Both the position numbers and the translations under genes were made by a program. From contig JAHLKC010000082.1 in assembly GCA_025449115.1 (NCBI GenBank), forward strand, positions 115,119 to 179,118: 64,000 bases of DNA. Reading direction: 5' to 3'. Shown here in pieces: positions 49,917 through 61,336 of the stretch (its first letter is position 1; every line of letters begins with the position of its first letter). This stretch comes from Chytridium lagenaria. Taxonomy: Eukaryota; Chytridiomycota; Chytridiomycetes; Chytridiales; Chytridiaceae. The notes beneath the pieces are model-generated. The model was not told the DNA's origin. It made no database searches and saw only the letters and a list, made by a program, of their open reading frames with translations.

Positions 49917-50888
49917 TGTGAATATTGAAGGTTTTCTTATATTTCACGTGATATATTTTACTATAAATAAAAGATATAATGACTATAAATGATTGTCTTA
50001 GCCTAGGCGTCACTTATATTTCCAAGAGTACGTGTTCTCTTATATGATGATTCTTTGTTGTCAAATTACGACTGACGTCACTAATGCGTATTTGTTTAAA
50101 GTTATATATGGCGCGTTAGGAACGAGCAGACGTACTTATGTATATAGGGGTTTATGTGTTTATTGTTTATATTTTTCTCGTTTCTTGTTTGTTTTGTTGT
50201 TTACTATATCCTTTTTTGACTAACTTATTTACAGCAGCAAAATTAATAATAAACTGAGAGAGAAGTTGTCCCCACAAAAATCATCATATCCTGTCCTGTT
50301 TGTGCATGATCTTCCCCCCACATTGCTTATATGACACCATGTCTTTCTATCTGCCTCTTACTTGGAATGGGCCCTGTTTTAATTAAGTCGTAAAGTGTAC
50401 CATGGCACGGGATGTTGTGACATGCTCTTGAATGAGAACTCCTTCAATGCCCCTCCTGATGCTCATGGACGATGACAGGCAAGTACGCTACGCTATTCCC
50501 CCTCTTATGCATGCCATTGAGTCCTGAAACGACTCCACCACCTGGGAGCGCGTGGAAATACGACTTGACTGCTGGTTTGCATAGGTAATGGGTTATATAA
50601 ATAAGTTGTTGGAAGAGTCTTGTAGATTGACACCAGAATGGTTGTTAGACATAGCTTAGAGCTTTGTCACCCTAGTATCTTCATTGATCGGCATTGTTGG
50701 AAACCCTTAGAAAAAACCCCATTAGAATCACTTCATCCTCACACCTTAAATTCATACTACTAACATTGAGTGTAATAGCTCTTTAATGAGTAGACTTGTT
50801 ACTGCTAATCTTTATTAGACATGTAATGACATCTTGTGATCTCCTCCTATGGACTTAGAGTCCACGGAGCGTGCCCAGAGATTTCACA
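49917..50888 (+). repeat. 5' LTR of the 5.1-kb element
   Basis: Starts TGTGAATATTGAAGG and ends GATTTCACA. It contains an E-box CACGTG (49945–49950), a TATA box TATAAATAA (49962–49970) and a full CRE/ATF site TGACGTCA (50073–50080). Slightly longer than the 3' copy because of small indels. Confidence 0.88.
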
Positions 50889-50889
50889 T

Positions 50890-50902
50890 TGGGGGCCCAA
50901 CC
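50890..50902 (+). promoter_or_regulatory. Candidate primer-binding site
   Basis: TGGGGGCCCAACC begins one base after the 5' LTR. TGG matches the complement of a tRNA CCA end and the position is right for a primer-binding site. Which tRNA pairs here is not known. Confidence 0.4.
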
Positions 50903-53465
50903 TAATGTGAGGATCTGGTGATCTCCTTTTTTCATCATCTGGATCAAACTTGTTAAGTTTATGTTTTCGTTTTCGTTCGCCGTCAATTCTTTATTATATT
51001 ACATGATACTTTGACACAGTATAGAACACAGTCGGCGCTACCGAACGCAATTTAGATCGTCGAATTCCGACCATTTTCGATGGGTCTGCCTAAGTGGCTA
51101 AAGAATAGCCTAAGTTTTCGGATTCCATTTTTCCACTTTTTTCTCTCGATCCTTATGGTTCTTACATATGTTGTAGAGAAAAATCACGCGAGCACAGCAA
51201 AAGCGGTCCCGTCGAGATCGGATCATTTTTCGAGGGTCTCCTTAAGTAGCCCGTTTTTACTTAATAACCATCTACCCCATCTTTTTGACAATTCCTTCAC
51301 TTTGTCTTTACTTTTTTCTTTTGATCAGATCCCTGCTGCTTACCTGCCATCTAGTGCCCTCCTTGCCTACCCTACTTCTGGTTAACTAGTGAGTTTGAGT
51401 ACTTTGCTTTGTTGTAGCTTAGATTTGCTTCATTTGTTTTGGTGTCTTTATTTCTGTTCCCCACACCAATTTGCCTGTGTGAGACATCTTTGTTTCATCA
51501 GGACCTCTCCATCTGGAACCTCTGCAGGATTTCGTTCAGGAGGCTACAGATTTCGAGGACTTTTAAGGATTCTTTTTAGACTCAGGATTACCTAGAACCT
51601 CTGCAGGATTTTTGTTTTTGACCATTATAGGCAGAAACTCTGCAGGATTTATTTTTCGAGGTTTTTCTCATCTGGACTTCGAAATCTCGTTATCTTGGAT
51701 AATCTTCATCCTGGATTCTTTCAGGATCATTATTAGTATTCTGGAATTATTAAGGATCACTGGGATTTCAATCATCTCTTTTCCTTTTATTTTATTTTTG
51801 GTCAGAGTATCTGCCATAAACGTTCCTCTGGCTTCAAGGACGTTGCATTCCTTCCATTCCAATACCTTTGGTTGGTTGGTTTTGCGTGACACTCCGGTGT
51901 GAAGGAGCTAGAGTTGCCCGGAATCTTTATTCTGAGCCAGCAACTCCTCCTAGTTCTTCTTTATTTTGTTGAGATCTCCCTTTGTGCGAGGCAGTTGACA
52001 CAGTTTCAGCTTGCAGCATCTCAAGTGTTATTGTAGCCAATTGTAGGCTGAACCTCTGCCCGAATTTTTTACATAAACCTCGTATTTTTTAACTTCGGAT
52101 TTTTTTGACGTATATTTACGATAGTGCATCCGCATCAACAAAAAAAGAATCTCTAGTTCTAATTCTGTTTTCTTCCTTCTGGGTGGGAATCTTCTGAGGC
52201 TTTCATCCTCCCTTCCTGTCTTTGACCCCCTTGAAGAGTTGGTCCGCACAAACCCTGTCTTTTCTTTTACTCCTCATCACTCTTCTTCTCCTCGAGTGAC
52301 TGCTGCTTCTTCCTCTGAGGCTTCTGTTTCCCCTGTTGACGCCGACGGTGATACTGCTCTTGAGTAACTTCTTCCTTTTTCGTGATTCTGTTTCACACTT
52401 TTAACCACTTGTTGAATTTGTTTGCTTCACTTGTAGTGAGTTTTTCTTGAAGTATTATAATAAAAGATTAAGTTTTGTCTTTTAATTCATTATGCCTTTT
52501 TCTGTGCTCTCCTCAACAGATATACTCATCCTTATCGTCGGTATTTGTTCCCTTACTTATCCATGATGAGGATCAGGTATCCCTCATCTTATCGTTGTTG
52601 ATTACCTCCCCGACGACCCTTCCGACATTACTATCCGGTTTGTAATGGCTGCGGTGTTGACGACGGCCTCGTTCTCCTAGCCTCTGCTGTCTATAGCCTC
52701 GCCGACTTCCTGTTCAGAGTACCTATTTGGGACCATAGCTTGCGCCGCTGACTTTTTCTACTCCCATCTCCCGTTGTCTTTCTCTCAATGACTAAGTCCC
52801 TCCTCTACAATATAATTGTTCATATATTACAATCCCTCCTTTGGTTTGATTCTAGATTGCTCTGTTTCTCTTGTCGCATTTTTACTAGCTTCAAGTTAAC
52901 AGCTTTCTCACACTTTTACATCTACATTGACCCTCCCACTCTCCCTGTAGATTTCCTTCTTTTGCGTCCTCTCCTCGCCCCGTGTCTATATTGGCCACCA
53001 CTCTTCTGTCCATTCATTCTCTTATCTTTCTTCCCCTGGCAATCTTCTTGAAAGCTGGGGTACTTCTGATGATTCAGAGAGCTTTGTGATCTAGTCGTTC
53101 AAAAAGAAGGTCAAACCAACTCACATTTGAGTTTTTCCTATGTCTGCCACTCTTTCCAGCATAGCTGGTAATCACAACCACTGTTGCCTGAATATAGCCA
53201 AACCTGTTTGTACACACAGAACTTCGTGAATATTCTGTTACTTTGACTACTGACTGCGTATTCACTTCCAGCCTTTTTTTGATCCTGCATATACTATGCT
53301 GTAGCTGCTCTAAAATTGCAAACTTGATTGAGCAAAAAATCGCGATTTAATGCTACGTTATAAGGACACTCTTTACCATACCTTTATTTGAGGGCCATCC
53401 CTTAAACTCATGATAGCAGCTTCAGACTCGAAAACTGAAGGCTTTCGTTTAGGCTTTGAGAGAAC

Positions 53466-53870
53466 TTCAGATCCTTCAGCGCCGTCCTCCTAATCACATT
53501 AAGACTCAACCTGGTGTTAACCGGGAACTCTTTCGTCGCTTTGACCCTACTGTCGCTGATGCTTGCCCTGATGATCCCGAGTATTATAGAGAAACTCGCA
53601 GCCCATGACTTTGATGAGGATGAATATGTTTATCGCTACTCTGTTAAGTACCTTGGCCAAGGTTCTCATCAGAACAAATGGTATCTTGAGTCAGACCTCC
53701 CCAAACTTATTGTTGATGATTATTGGCAAGAGCTCCACGCTCGCAACCCTGTTGCTCACATGAAGCGTCAGGCCTTCCTTAAGCGCAAGATGCGCCGACC
53801 CAAGGGTAAAGAACCTGCTCTTATAGCACCTCGTCCTCCGACGCGTGTCCTCGTTGAGGATGATGAACTC
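53466..53870 (+). pseudogene. Chromodomain-like relic of integrase C-terminus
   Basis: One frame reads QPGVNRELFRRFDPTVAD and breaks; the next reads DEYVYRYSVKYLGQGSHQNK, then WYLESDLPKLIVDDYWQE and a basic stretch (KRQAFLKRKMRRPKGK). The aromatic-rich YxVKYLG…N.WYLESDL…DDYW pattern fits a chromodomain, as found at the end of Ty3/gypsy chromovirus integrases where it targets chromatin. The upstream pol sequence is missing. Confidence 0.5.
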
Positions 53871-54114
53871 CCTTGGCCGCTTCTTTTAGTACGCGTCGCG
53901 ACGCCCTCCTTTATTCTATAATGTTGATCCAGACATTGTCCCTCATTCTGGCCCCTCTCGCAGGACTAAGCCTGCTGAGTATGTCACTGAAGCTGATAAC
54001 CACGGTTTCCGTTTTAATAGTGATGACGATTCTGATTCGTAATTCTCTTTCCCTATAACTTTGGTGTTATTATCTATCATCACTTACGTGATGCTCTCTT
54101 AAAAATGCGGAGAA

Positions 54115-55062
54115 TGTGAAATATTGAAGGTTTCTTATATTTCACGTGATATATTTTACTATAAATAAAAGATATAATGACTATAAATGATTGTCTTAGC
54201 CTAGGCGTCACTTATATTTCCAAGAGTACGTGTTCTCTTATATGATGATTCTTTGTTGTCAAATTACGACTGACGTCACTAATGCGTATTTGTTTAAAGT
54301 TATATAGCGCGTTAGGAACGAGCAGACGTACTTATGTATATAGGGGTTTATGTGTTTATTGTTTATATTTTTCTCGTTTCTTGTTTGTTTTGTTGTTTAC
54401 TATATCCTTTTTTGACTAACTTATTTACATCAGCAAAATAATAATAAACTGAGAGAGAAGTTGTCCCCACAAAAATCATATCCTGTCCTGTTTGTGCATG
54501 ATCTTCCCCCCCACATTGCTTATTTGACACCATGTCTTTCTATCTGCCTCTTACTGGGAAATGGGCCCTGTTTAATTAAGTCGTAAAGTGTACCATGGCA
54601 CGGGATGTTGTGACATGCTCTTGAATGAGAACTCCTTCAATGCCCCTCCTGATGCTCATGGACGATGACAGGCAAGTACGCTACGCTATTCCCCCTCTTA
54701 TGCATGCCATTGAGTCCTGAACGACTCCACCACCTGGGAGCGCGTGGGAAATCGACTTGACTGCGGTTTGCATAGTAATGGTATATAAAAGAGTTGTTGG
54801 AAAGTCTTTAGATTGACACCAGAATGGTTTTAGGCATGCTTAGGCTTGTCACCCTAGTATCTTCATTGATCGGCATTGTTGGAAACCCTTAGAAAAAACC
54901 CCATTAGATCACTTCATCCTCCACCTTAATTCATACTACTAACATTGAGTGTAATAGCTCTTTATGAGTAACTTTACTGCTAATCTTTATTAGACATGTA
55001 ATGACTCTTGTGATCTCCTCCTATGGACTTAGAGTCCCACGGAGCGTGCCCAGAATTTCACA
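54115..55062 (+). repeat. 3' LTR of the 5.1-kb element
   Basis: Direct repeat of the 49917–50888 sequence, from TGTGAAATATTGAAGG to AATTTCACA. The CACGTG (54143–54148), TATA and TGACGTCA (54271–54278) motifs are kept. The preceding purine stretch (AAAAATGCGGAGAA) is a possible polypurine tract. Confidence 0.88.
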
Positions 55063-56002
55063 TCTCGTTCATTGCGCAAATTGGGACGTTCAGTGAATAA
55101 AGCCCTTATTCTCACCTGTTTGATTAGTGTGATATTTGATTTATGACCGTGAACTATCATGAATTCACCTAGGTATATGTACCACAGCATTTGATTAGCT
55201 GCATTATATATTGATTCTTGCCATGGTACTTCCCTTCCGTGTTGAAAAACCTGCACATTCGGATAAATCAAATAATTGAATGAATTTTGGGATTAATTTT
55301 TTAATTGATGGGAGACTGATAAACAATATCTTTGCTATCTGAATGTACATTACTGCTAAAGATGACCACCATACCTCATTCATGTGCAAACACTGCGTAT
55401 ATTTGAAGGTTTTACTCTAATGGTTTTCGTTATTGCTAAATTGATTACACGAACTGTGTTTGGGATCTTATCATCAACCCAATGTTGCGCTGGATATTGA
55501 GCCCTCAGTCTCTCTTCGTCCTCGATACTACAATAAAAAAAACACTATGACTTAACTTTATTAAATCGTCGACTCCTCTGATCACTCACTCCTTCAAAAT
55601 GAAAAAGATAACAGATAACAAAACCTTTTCCCAGGCTTCCTCCCCCTCTAGACCCCATCCTTCCTCCTTCTTTCCTCTCTCTCCAGCCCAAAACGCGCAA
55701 AAGCAAAATAAATAAGCAATATTTTGTAAATCCCACCCTTTTTAGTCTCCGCCAAACCGCATTTCAGCAAACAAAACATCCACCAAACCCGCCCACGTAA
55801 ATCCCTCCCAATCTTCACAATCAAACCAACGTAAATTAAAATAAACTAACATAAATGATAATAAAGTTTAACACGAGATAATAGGAATTTACGCGTCGAC
55901 GCAATGCCGCGTCAACGGAAAATAAAAACACTCCCTGAATCCTAGACTCAACAGAGTCCGTCACACCGATAATGGGGGAATGCGTGACGGGGATGTTTGA
56001 TG
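55063..56002. other. Spacer between LTR element and copia fragment
   Basis: About 940 bp. No convincing gene. It holds one ACGCGT (55891) in a CpG-rich patch just before the copia fragment starts. Confidence 0.45.
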
Positions 56003-57265
56003 GGGAGAAGATCAAGGACAGCATGGAGGCATCAGAGGAAGCGGAGGCCTTCTTCACGACAAGAACGCGTAAGGGGAAGAAACCAGCAGGAAAGGACGCG
56101 TCGAAAGGTGATGATAAAAGGTCAGTGACTTGTTTTAAGTGCAAGAATATAGGACACTATGCAAACAAGTGTCGCTCTGGGAAGAAGAAGGACTCGGGGG
56201 AGTCGAGTGATGATACCTCAGAGAACGAGAGAGATGGTGGTGGTAGGAACCGTCATCGCGCGAAGTGGTGGAAGAAGCGTGCATCGGACAAGAAGAAGTC
56301 TGCAAACACGGCGCGTGCGACTCCAATTGCCTTTATGGCTATTGTGCGTCAGGTCGATGCGGAGGCTGGGGAAGCCTTGTCGGTTAAGCTGGACAAGCGG
56401 ATAACCGATGGATTCTGGACTCTGGAGCCACTCACCATATGACCTTCTCGAAGGAAGGTTTGCGGCGTTACCGCGTCGCGAGCAGACGCGTAAAAACTGC
56501 AGAGCTTAGTGACGGAATACGCGTGGAGGGAGAAGGAGATTTGAGTCTCAGCATCAAAGTCGGGAAGGCCACGCAAACGATCACGCTCAAGAACTTAGGG
56601 TTATGTGCCGGAGCTCACGCGTAATCTCATCTCCCTGGTGCAGCAGCGTCGCGTGGCGTTGTTTTGGAGACATCCAGCGGCAAGTATCGCCTCAGACACG
56701 TCGGATCAAACGACGTGACGGCAGAGTTCAAGGTTGAGGACAACCTATTTTATCTGGTGCAGCCAGACACCGCAGCAAACACCACGATGAGTGTGAAAAG
56801 CCAGTCGCTGAACAGCGCGCAGATTTGGCATCGACGGATGGGTCACATCTCGATGAAGGCGGTGAAGAAGCTTGAAAAATCGGCAACAGGTGTACGCATC
56901 ACGATGTATAACGACGACGACGACGTGCTGAGCAAGGGATGCACTGAGGGGAAGCTGACGCGCTCCTCTCACCCGGAGAGAGTTGAGAAGGACTACTAAG
57001 TCCTGGAACGCGTTCACGTGGATTTGGCAGGACCCATGAAGCGGAAGAGCTTGGGTGGGTCGTGTTACTTCATGGTGGTTATGGATGCGTCAACGGGTTA
57101 CTGCAACACGTACATGCTCAAAGAAAAGAAGCAAGCAGTTCAGTACATCAAGCAGAACAAGAGAGAGGCCGAGGCACTCACAGGTTGACAGATTGACGAG
57201 TTGAGATACTCGGAAAGGAGCCCTGAGGAGATGGAACGACTTCAAGAAAAGCCTCATCTCCTGGA
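56003..57265 (+). pseudogene. 5'-truncated Ty1/copia gag-pol fragment (copy 1)
   Basis: From about 56003 the sequence is closely similar to copy 2 (from 58386). It includes the end of gag with a CCHC zinc knuckle (CFKCKNIGHYANKC), the protease region around MTFSKEGL, the pre-integrase IWHRRMGHISMKAV and the beginning of integrase. The gag start and 5' LTR are absent. Stops and frame shifts are present (for example near 56620 and 56997), so it is not functional. It keeps about 50 bp around 56585–56640 that copy 2 lacks. At 57265, in the integrase coding region, it is cut by the LTR of copy 2. Confidence 0.85.
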
Positions 57266-57770
57266 TGTTGGGTTTCGCTCACTTGACTCAGAGGACGCGT
57301 CAGGATCACTCGCACCATTAGTCCGCGGCGTCGGGCGCAACACTAGAGTGCTCTGGAATTTACGCGTCGTTAGAGTTGAGCGCGAACGCGCCCACTGGAC
57401 TTCTCATTTACATTCTGGACTCGTTCTGAATTTCCCACTTTGATTTACCTTCCTTGATTGGTTTATTTTCTTTATGCCAGTTTAATTATAATTCTACCTG
57501 TTTGTGATTGGACATTCCCTTCTAGCCTTTATTCCCTTTGTTCCCGTCAAGGCTCTCTGATTTGTTTATCTTTGTAGTGGAGAGTTTAACGCGTGAGTGT
57601 ACGCGTCTCCGATAGGTTTACCTTTGTGTTGTCTTTCCTCTTTACTTGTTTGTTTTGTTTGAGTATTTAAAGACTCGTGTTTTGAGTCGAAATAAATTAA
57701 GAACGTTGTTCGAGCAAAAGTGCGTTTAACTTTGTTTTAATTGAGCCCCGTGAACAACAAGTATTCAACA
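57266..57770 (+). repeat. 5' LTR of copia copy 2
   Basis: TGTTG…CAACA ends define a 505-bp LTR. It contains four ACGCGT sites (57295, 57362, 57589, 57601), the MluI cell-cycle box bound by MBF in fungi, and an AATAAATTAAG polyadenylation-like sequence near 57690. Confidence 0.8.
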
Positions 57771-57771
57771 G

Positions 57772-57780
57772 TGGTAGCAC
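57772..57780 (+). promoter_or_regulatory. Primer-binding site of copia copy 2
   Basis: TGGTAGCAC starts one base after the LTR. It matches the 3' end of an initiator methionine tRNA (Ty1 uses TGGTAGCGCC). Confidence 0.65.
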
Positions 57781-57792
57781 TTCTCTGACGAT

Positions 57793-60734
57793 ATGGGAAA
57801 GAAAGAGGACTCAGATGACGAGCGCAGCAAGCCAGTCAAGTTTGACGGGCAAGACTTTCACATCTGGAAACGTCGGATGACCACTTACCTCAAAGACAAG
57901 GGTCTTTGGGCGATCACTGAGACAGGATTTACGCCGTACGTTAACGAGAACGCTCCAACCAAAGAAGAGAAGGATCTGCGGATCAAGGAGCAGTCGGCTA
58001 ACGATCGTGCTAAGAACCGGATAGAGTCTCGAGTGACTGATTCGGTCTTACACTTGATTGGAGAGGACTTCACGGCCAAGGAAGCGTGGGAGTGCCTCGT
58101 GTCTCATTTGAGCGTAAATCCAACCCAACCGCAACGCTCTCACGCGCAAGCTCACGCGTCTCAGAATGAAGGAGGACGCGTCTTTACGCGTATTCGTTGC
58201 AGAACTTTCGACAATGGTCAACCAACTCAAGGCAGCCGGCGAGGCTGTCTCCAACGAGCAACACATTGCTCACCTGCTCACCAAACTCCCGGAAGCTTAC
58301 GACGTCGCGGTTGCCAACATTGAAACGGACGACAAAGCGGTCAAGGACTACAACCTGGTCGTTGCCAGGCTTCTCGACTGTGAAGAGAAGATCAAGGACC
58401 GCGTGGAGGCATCGGAGGAAGCGGAGGCCTTCTTCACGACAAGAGCGCGTAAGGGGAAGAAACCAGCAGGAAAGGACGCGTCGAAAGGTGGAGATAAAAG
58501 GTCAGTGACTTGTTTTAAGTGCAAGAAGATAGGACACTATGCGAACAAGTGTCGCTCTGGGAAGAAGGGACTCGGGGAGTCGAGTGATGATACCTCAGAG
58601 AACGAGAGAGATGGTGGTGGTAGGAACCGTCATCGTGGGAAGTGGTGGAAGAAGCGCGCCTCGGACAAGAAGAAGTCTGCAAACACGGCGCGTGCAAGTC
58701 CAATTGCCTTTATGGCTATTGTGCGTCAGGTTGACGCGGAGGCTGGGGAAGCCTTGTCGGTTAAGCTGGAGAAGCGGGATAACCGATGGATTCTGGACTC
58801 TGGAGCCACTCACCATATGACCTTCTCGAAGGAAGGATTGCGGGGTTACCGCGCCGCGAGCAGCCGCGTAAAAACTGCAGAGCACGGCGAAGGAATACGC
58901 GTGGAGGGAGTAGGAGATTTAACCCTCAGCATCAAGGTCGGGAAGGCCACGCAAACGATCAGGTGGCAGCAGCGTCGCGTGGCGTTGTTTTGGAGTCATC
59001 CAGCGGCAAGTATCGCCTCAGACACGTCGGATCGAACGACGTGACGGCAGAGTTCAAGGTTGAGGACAACCTATTTTATCTGGTGCAGCCAGACACCGCA
59101 GCAAACACCACGATGGGTGTGAAAAGCCAGTCGCTCAACAGCGCGCAGATTTGGCATCGACGGATGGGTCACATCTCGATGAAGGCGGTGAAGAAGCTTG
59201 AAAAATCGGCAACGGGTGTACGCATCACGTTGTATAACGACGACGACGACGTGCTGTGCAAGGGATGCATTGAGGGGAAGCTTACGCGCTCCTCTCACCC
59301 GGAGAGAGTTGAGAAGGACTACAAAGTCTTGGAACGCGTTCACGTGGATTTGGCGGGACCCATGAAGCGGAAGAGCTTGGGAGGGTCGCGTTACTTCATG
59401 GTGGTTGTGGACGCGTCAACGGGTTACTGCAACACGTACATGCTCAAGGAAAAGAAGCAAGCGGTTCAGTACATCAAGCAGTACAAGAGAGAGGCCGAGG
59501 CACTCACAGGTCGACGGATTGACGCGTTGAGATACTCGGAAAGGAACCCTGAGGAGATGGAACGACTTCGAGAAAAGCCGCATCTCCTGGAGATTGTTGC
59601 AGATAACGGTGGGGAATTTAAGAACAAGCAGCTGGAGGCATGGTGCCTGGAGGAAGGCATCAAGCTCACGTTCACCATGCCCTACACGCCTCAGCAGAAC
59701 GGTGTCGCGGAAAGAATGAATCGGTCGCTCATTGAGAAGGCAAAGTGCATGCTTAGCGACGCGAGTCTTGACGACAAATTCTGGGGAGAGGCCGTTACGT
59801 GTGCCACGTACTTGTACAATCGATCTCCTCGTAAGGATGGGATTTCACCTCTGGAAGGCTTCACGGGAAGGAAGCCTAACCTGAAACGCGTTCGAATCTT
59901 CGGTTGCGCATGTTACGCGCACGTCCCAAAGGAACGACGGAAGAAGATGGAGAAGAACGCGCGCAAATGCATTTTCTTGGGATATGAGGCAATGGGATAT
60001 CGCCTTTATGACCCAGTCACGAAGAAAGTAGTGCGCAGCAAGACTGTTGTGTTTGACGAGTTGAACACTGGAGTGTGGGAAGGACACGACGCAGACGTGT
60101 CCACCTGGAAGGTACACAGGAAGCTGCTGGACAAGGTGGGAAGCGATTCAGGGAGTTGGGGGAGCGATGAAGACTCCGAGGATTCCGAAGATGAGTCATT
60201 GAGCTCTGAGGATGATGGAGATAACGCGTCACAGGTCAGTGAAGACAGCGAAGCGTTGGAGGATGATGTCGAGGATGCTCAGGAAGAGAACGACGCGTCA
60301 GAAGAGTTCGAAGACGCGCCAACCTCGCCAAGAAGGACTCCTCAACGCGCTACACGCAGCGTTTCACGTCTCCCGGTACCAGCAACACCACCAGCAGAGG
60401 AAGGCACTCGTCGTTATTCCCTGAGAGAGAGGAGGCCAGCAAACGCAGAATGGTTTAAGGCTCAAGCTCCAGGAAAGCGGCTCCTGCTCCACGTAATCCT
60501 GCAGCACACACCGTTACCGTGATGAGTGACGAGGACGTGACAGATCCAGCAACCGTTGAGGACGCGTTGGGACGTGTCGATTCAGAAGAATGGTTGAAGG
60601 CGCTTCAGGAGGAGTACCAGTCGTTGCTGGAGCATCAGACGTGGCGTCTGGTGCCTCGACCAAAGGGCAAGCACATCATCAAGAGTGGATGGGTGCTCCG
60701 TTACAAGCGAAAGGAAAACGGCTCCGTGGAAAGA
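57793..60734 (+). pseudogene. Ty1/copia gag-pol of copy 2 (frameshifted, RT-truncated)
   Basis: Gag begins MGKKEDSDDERSKPVKFDG with the UBN2-type DFHIWKRRMTTYL segment; one frame shift occurs near 58110. Next are the zinc knuckle CFKCKKIGHYANKC (about 58513) and the aspartic protease (WILDSGATHHMT, about 58790). A deletion of about 50 bp near 58960 relative to copy 1 shifts the frame again. Integrase is complete: pre-integrase zinc region, HVDLAGP, VADNGGEFKN and PQQNGVAERMN supply the DD35E residues. An acidic serine-rich spacer precedes reverse transcriptase, which begins AL…EEWLKALQEEYQSLLEHQTW and breaks off after KENGSVER. The element cannot be autonomous. Confidence 0.85.
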
Positions 60735-60760
60735 GGGTTATATCCTATAGTATAAAACCC
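60735..60760. repeat. 26-bp near-palindrome at the element boundary
   Basis: Begins GGGTTATATCC and ends TATAAAACCC; 11 of 13 base pairs match when folded on itself. It lies exactly at the junction with interrupted copia reverse transcriptase. Confidence 0.7.
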
Positions 60761-61034
60761 TTGACAGGTAATAAAATTTCGATGTTTATGAGACGTATAC
60801 ACGCGTATACAGTAGTATGCTGCAGTATTTGGTAGGTAACTTAATCCATTTTGTCAACGGTTTAGGTACGGTCGATAACGGTGATTGTCTTGTCATACGT
60901 CATTTAAACTTAATTATAAGAGATTTTCGTACCATTATATACTACCGTAGCAATGTCATATTATTTTTTAGGAGGGTTTATGAGCGGTAGAATACGCCGG
61001 TATACAGTAGAGTTACTTTAACTCTAGATGTATT

Positions 61035-61265
61035 GGCGTCCGCCCATCCATTCATTCATACATACATTCATCCATACATCCATTCATCCCTTCAGCAATC
61101 CAACCATCCATCCATCCATACATCCATCCATCCACTACTCCGGCCATCCAGCACACCATACATCCTGTCCATTCTTGTCCGTCCCTCCATCCATCCATCT
61201 ACTTTTCCCTCCATCCACCTGACCATAATTTGTCCATCTTTCCATCCATGCATTCCATTCCGTCC
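61035..61265 (+). repeat. CCAT/CATC-type microsatellite
   Basis: Imperfect tetranucleotide repeat (CATC, CATT, CATA variants). Open frames through it code only for Ile-His-Pro-Ser repeats and are not genes. Confidence 0.85.
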
Positions 61266-61336
61266 ATCAATTAATACAGTATTATTGCATCTCGTATTAT
61301 TAGCTTGATCATAATAGTTTAGTTATATACAAATGT

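Larger units (their letters stand above)
49917..55062 (+). mobile_element. Non-autonomous LTR retrotransposon, probably Ty3/gypsy chromovirus-derived
   Basis: Two long direct repeats (49917–50888 and 54115–55062) flank about 3.2 kb. Each repeat is bounded by the inverted ends TGTGAA(A)T … ATTTCACA, and TCTC occurs on both outer sides (49913–49916 and 55063–55066), a 4-bp target duplication. This identifies the pair as LTRs. The interior is too short for gag-pol and has no reverse transcriptase or integrase core that I can find. It keeps broken coding pieces, one of which (about 53610–53720) reads like a chromodomain, the usual C-terminal appendix of chromovirus integrase. The element therefore looks like a large deletion derivative. 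The LTRs differ by scattered small indels, so the insertion is not very recent. Confidence 0.8.
57266..60734 (+). mobile_element. Ty1/copia retrotransposon (copy 2), inserted in copy 1 and truncated in RT
   Basis: A 505-bp 5' LTR, primer-binding site, gag and most of pol follow in order. The LTR begins directly after CTGGA inside the integrase of copy 1, where copy 2 itself reads CTGGAGATTGTTGC, so the junction is sharp. The element ends at 60734 in reverse transcriptase, where an unrelated element starts; the missing 3' half and the rest of copy 1 may lie beyond the window. Confidence 0.85.

Noticed and set aside
53466..53870. Stand-alone host chromodomain gene
   Set aside because: It lies between two LTRs and is broken in frame, so a transposon remnant is more likely.
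61028..61308. Open frames coding Ile-His-Pro-Ser repeats
   Set aside because: Pure translation of the CCAT microsatellite.
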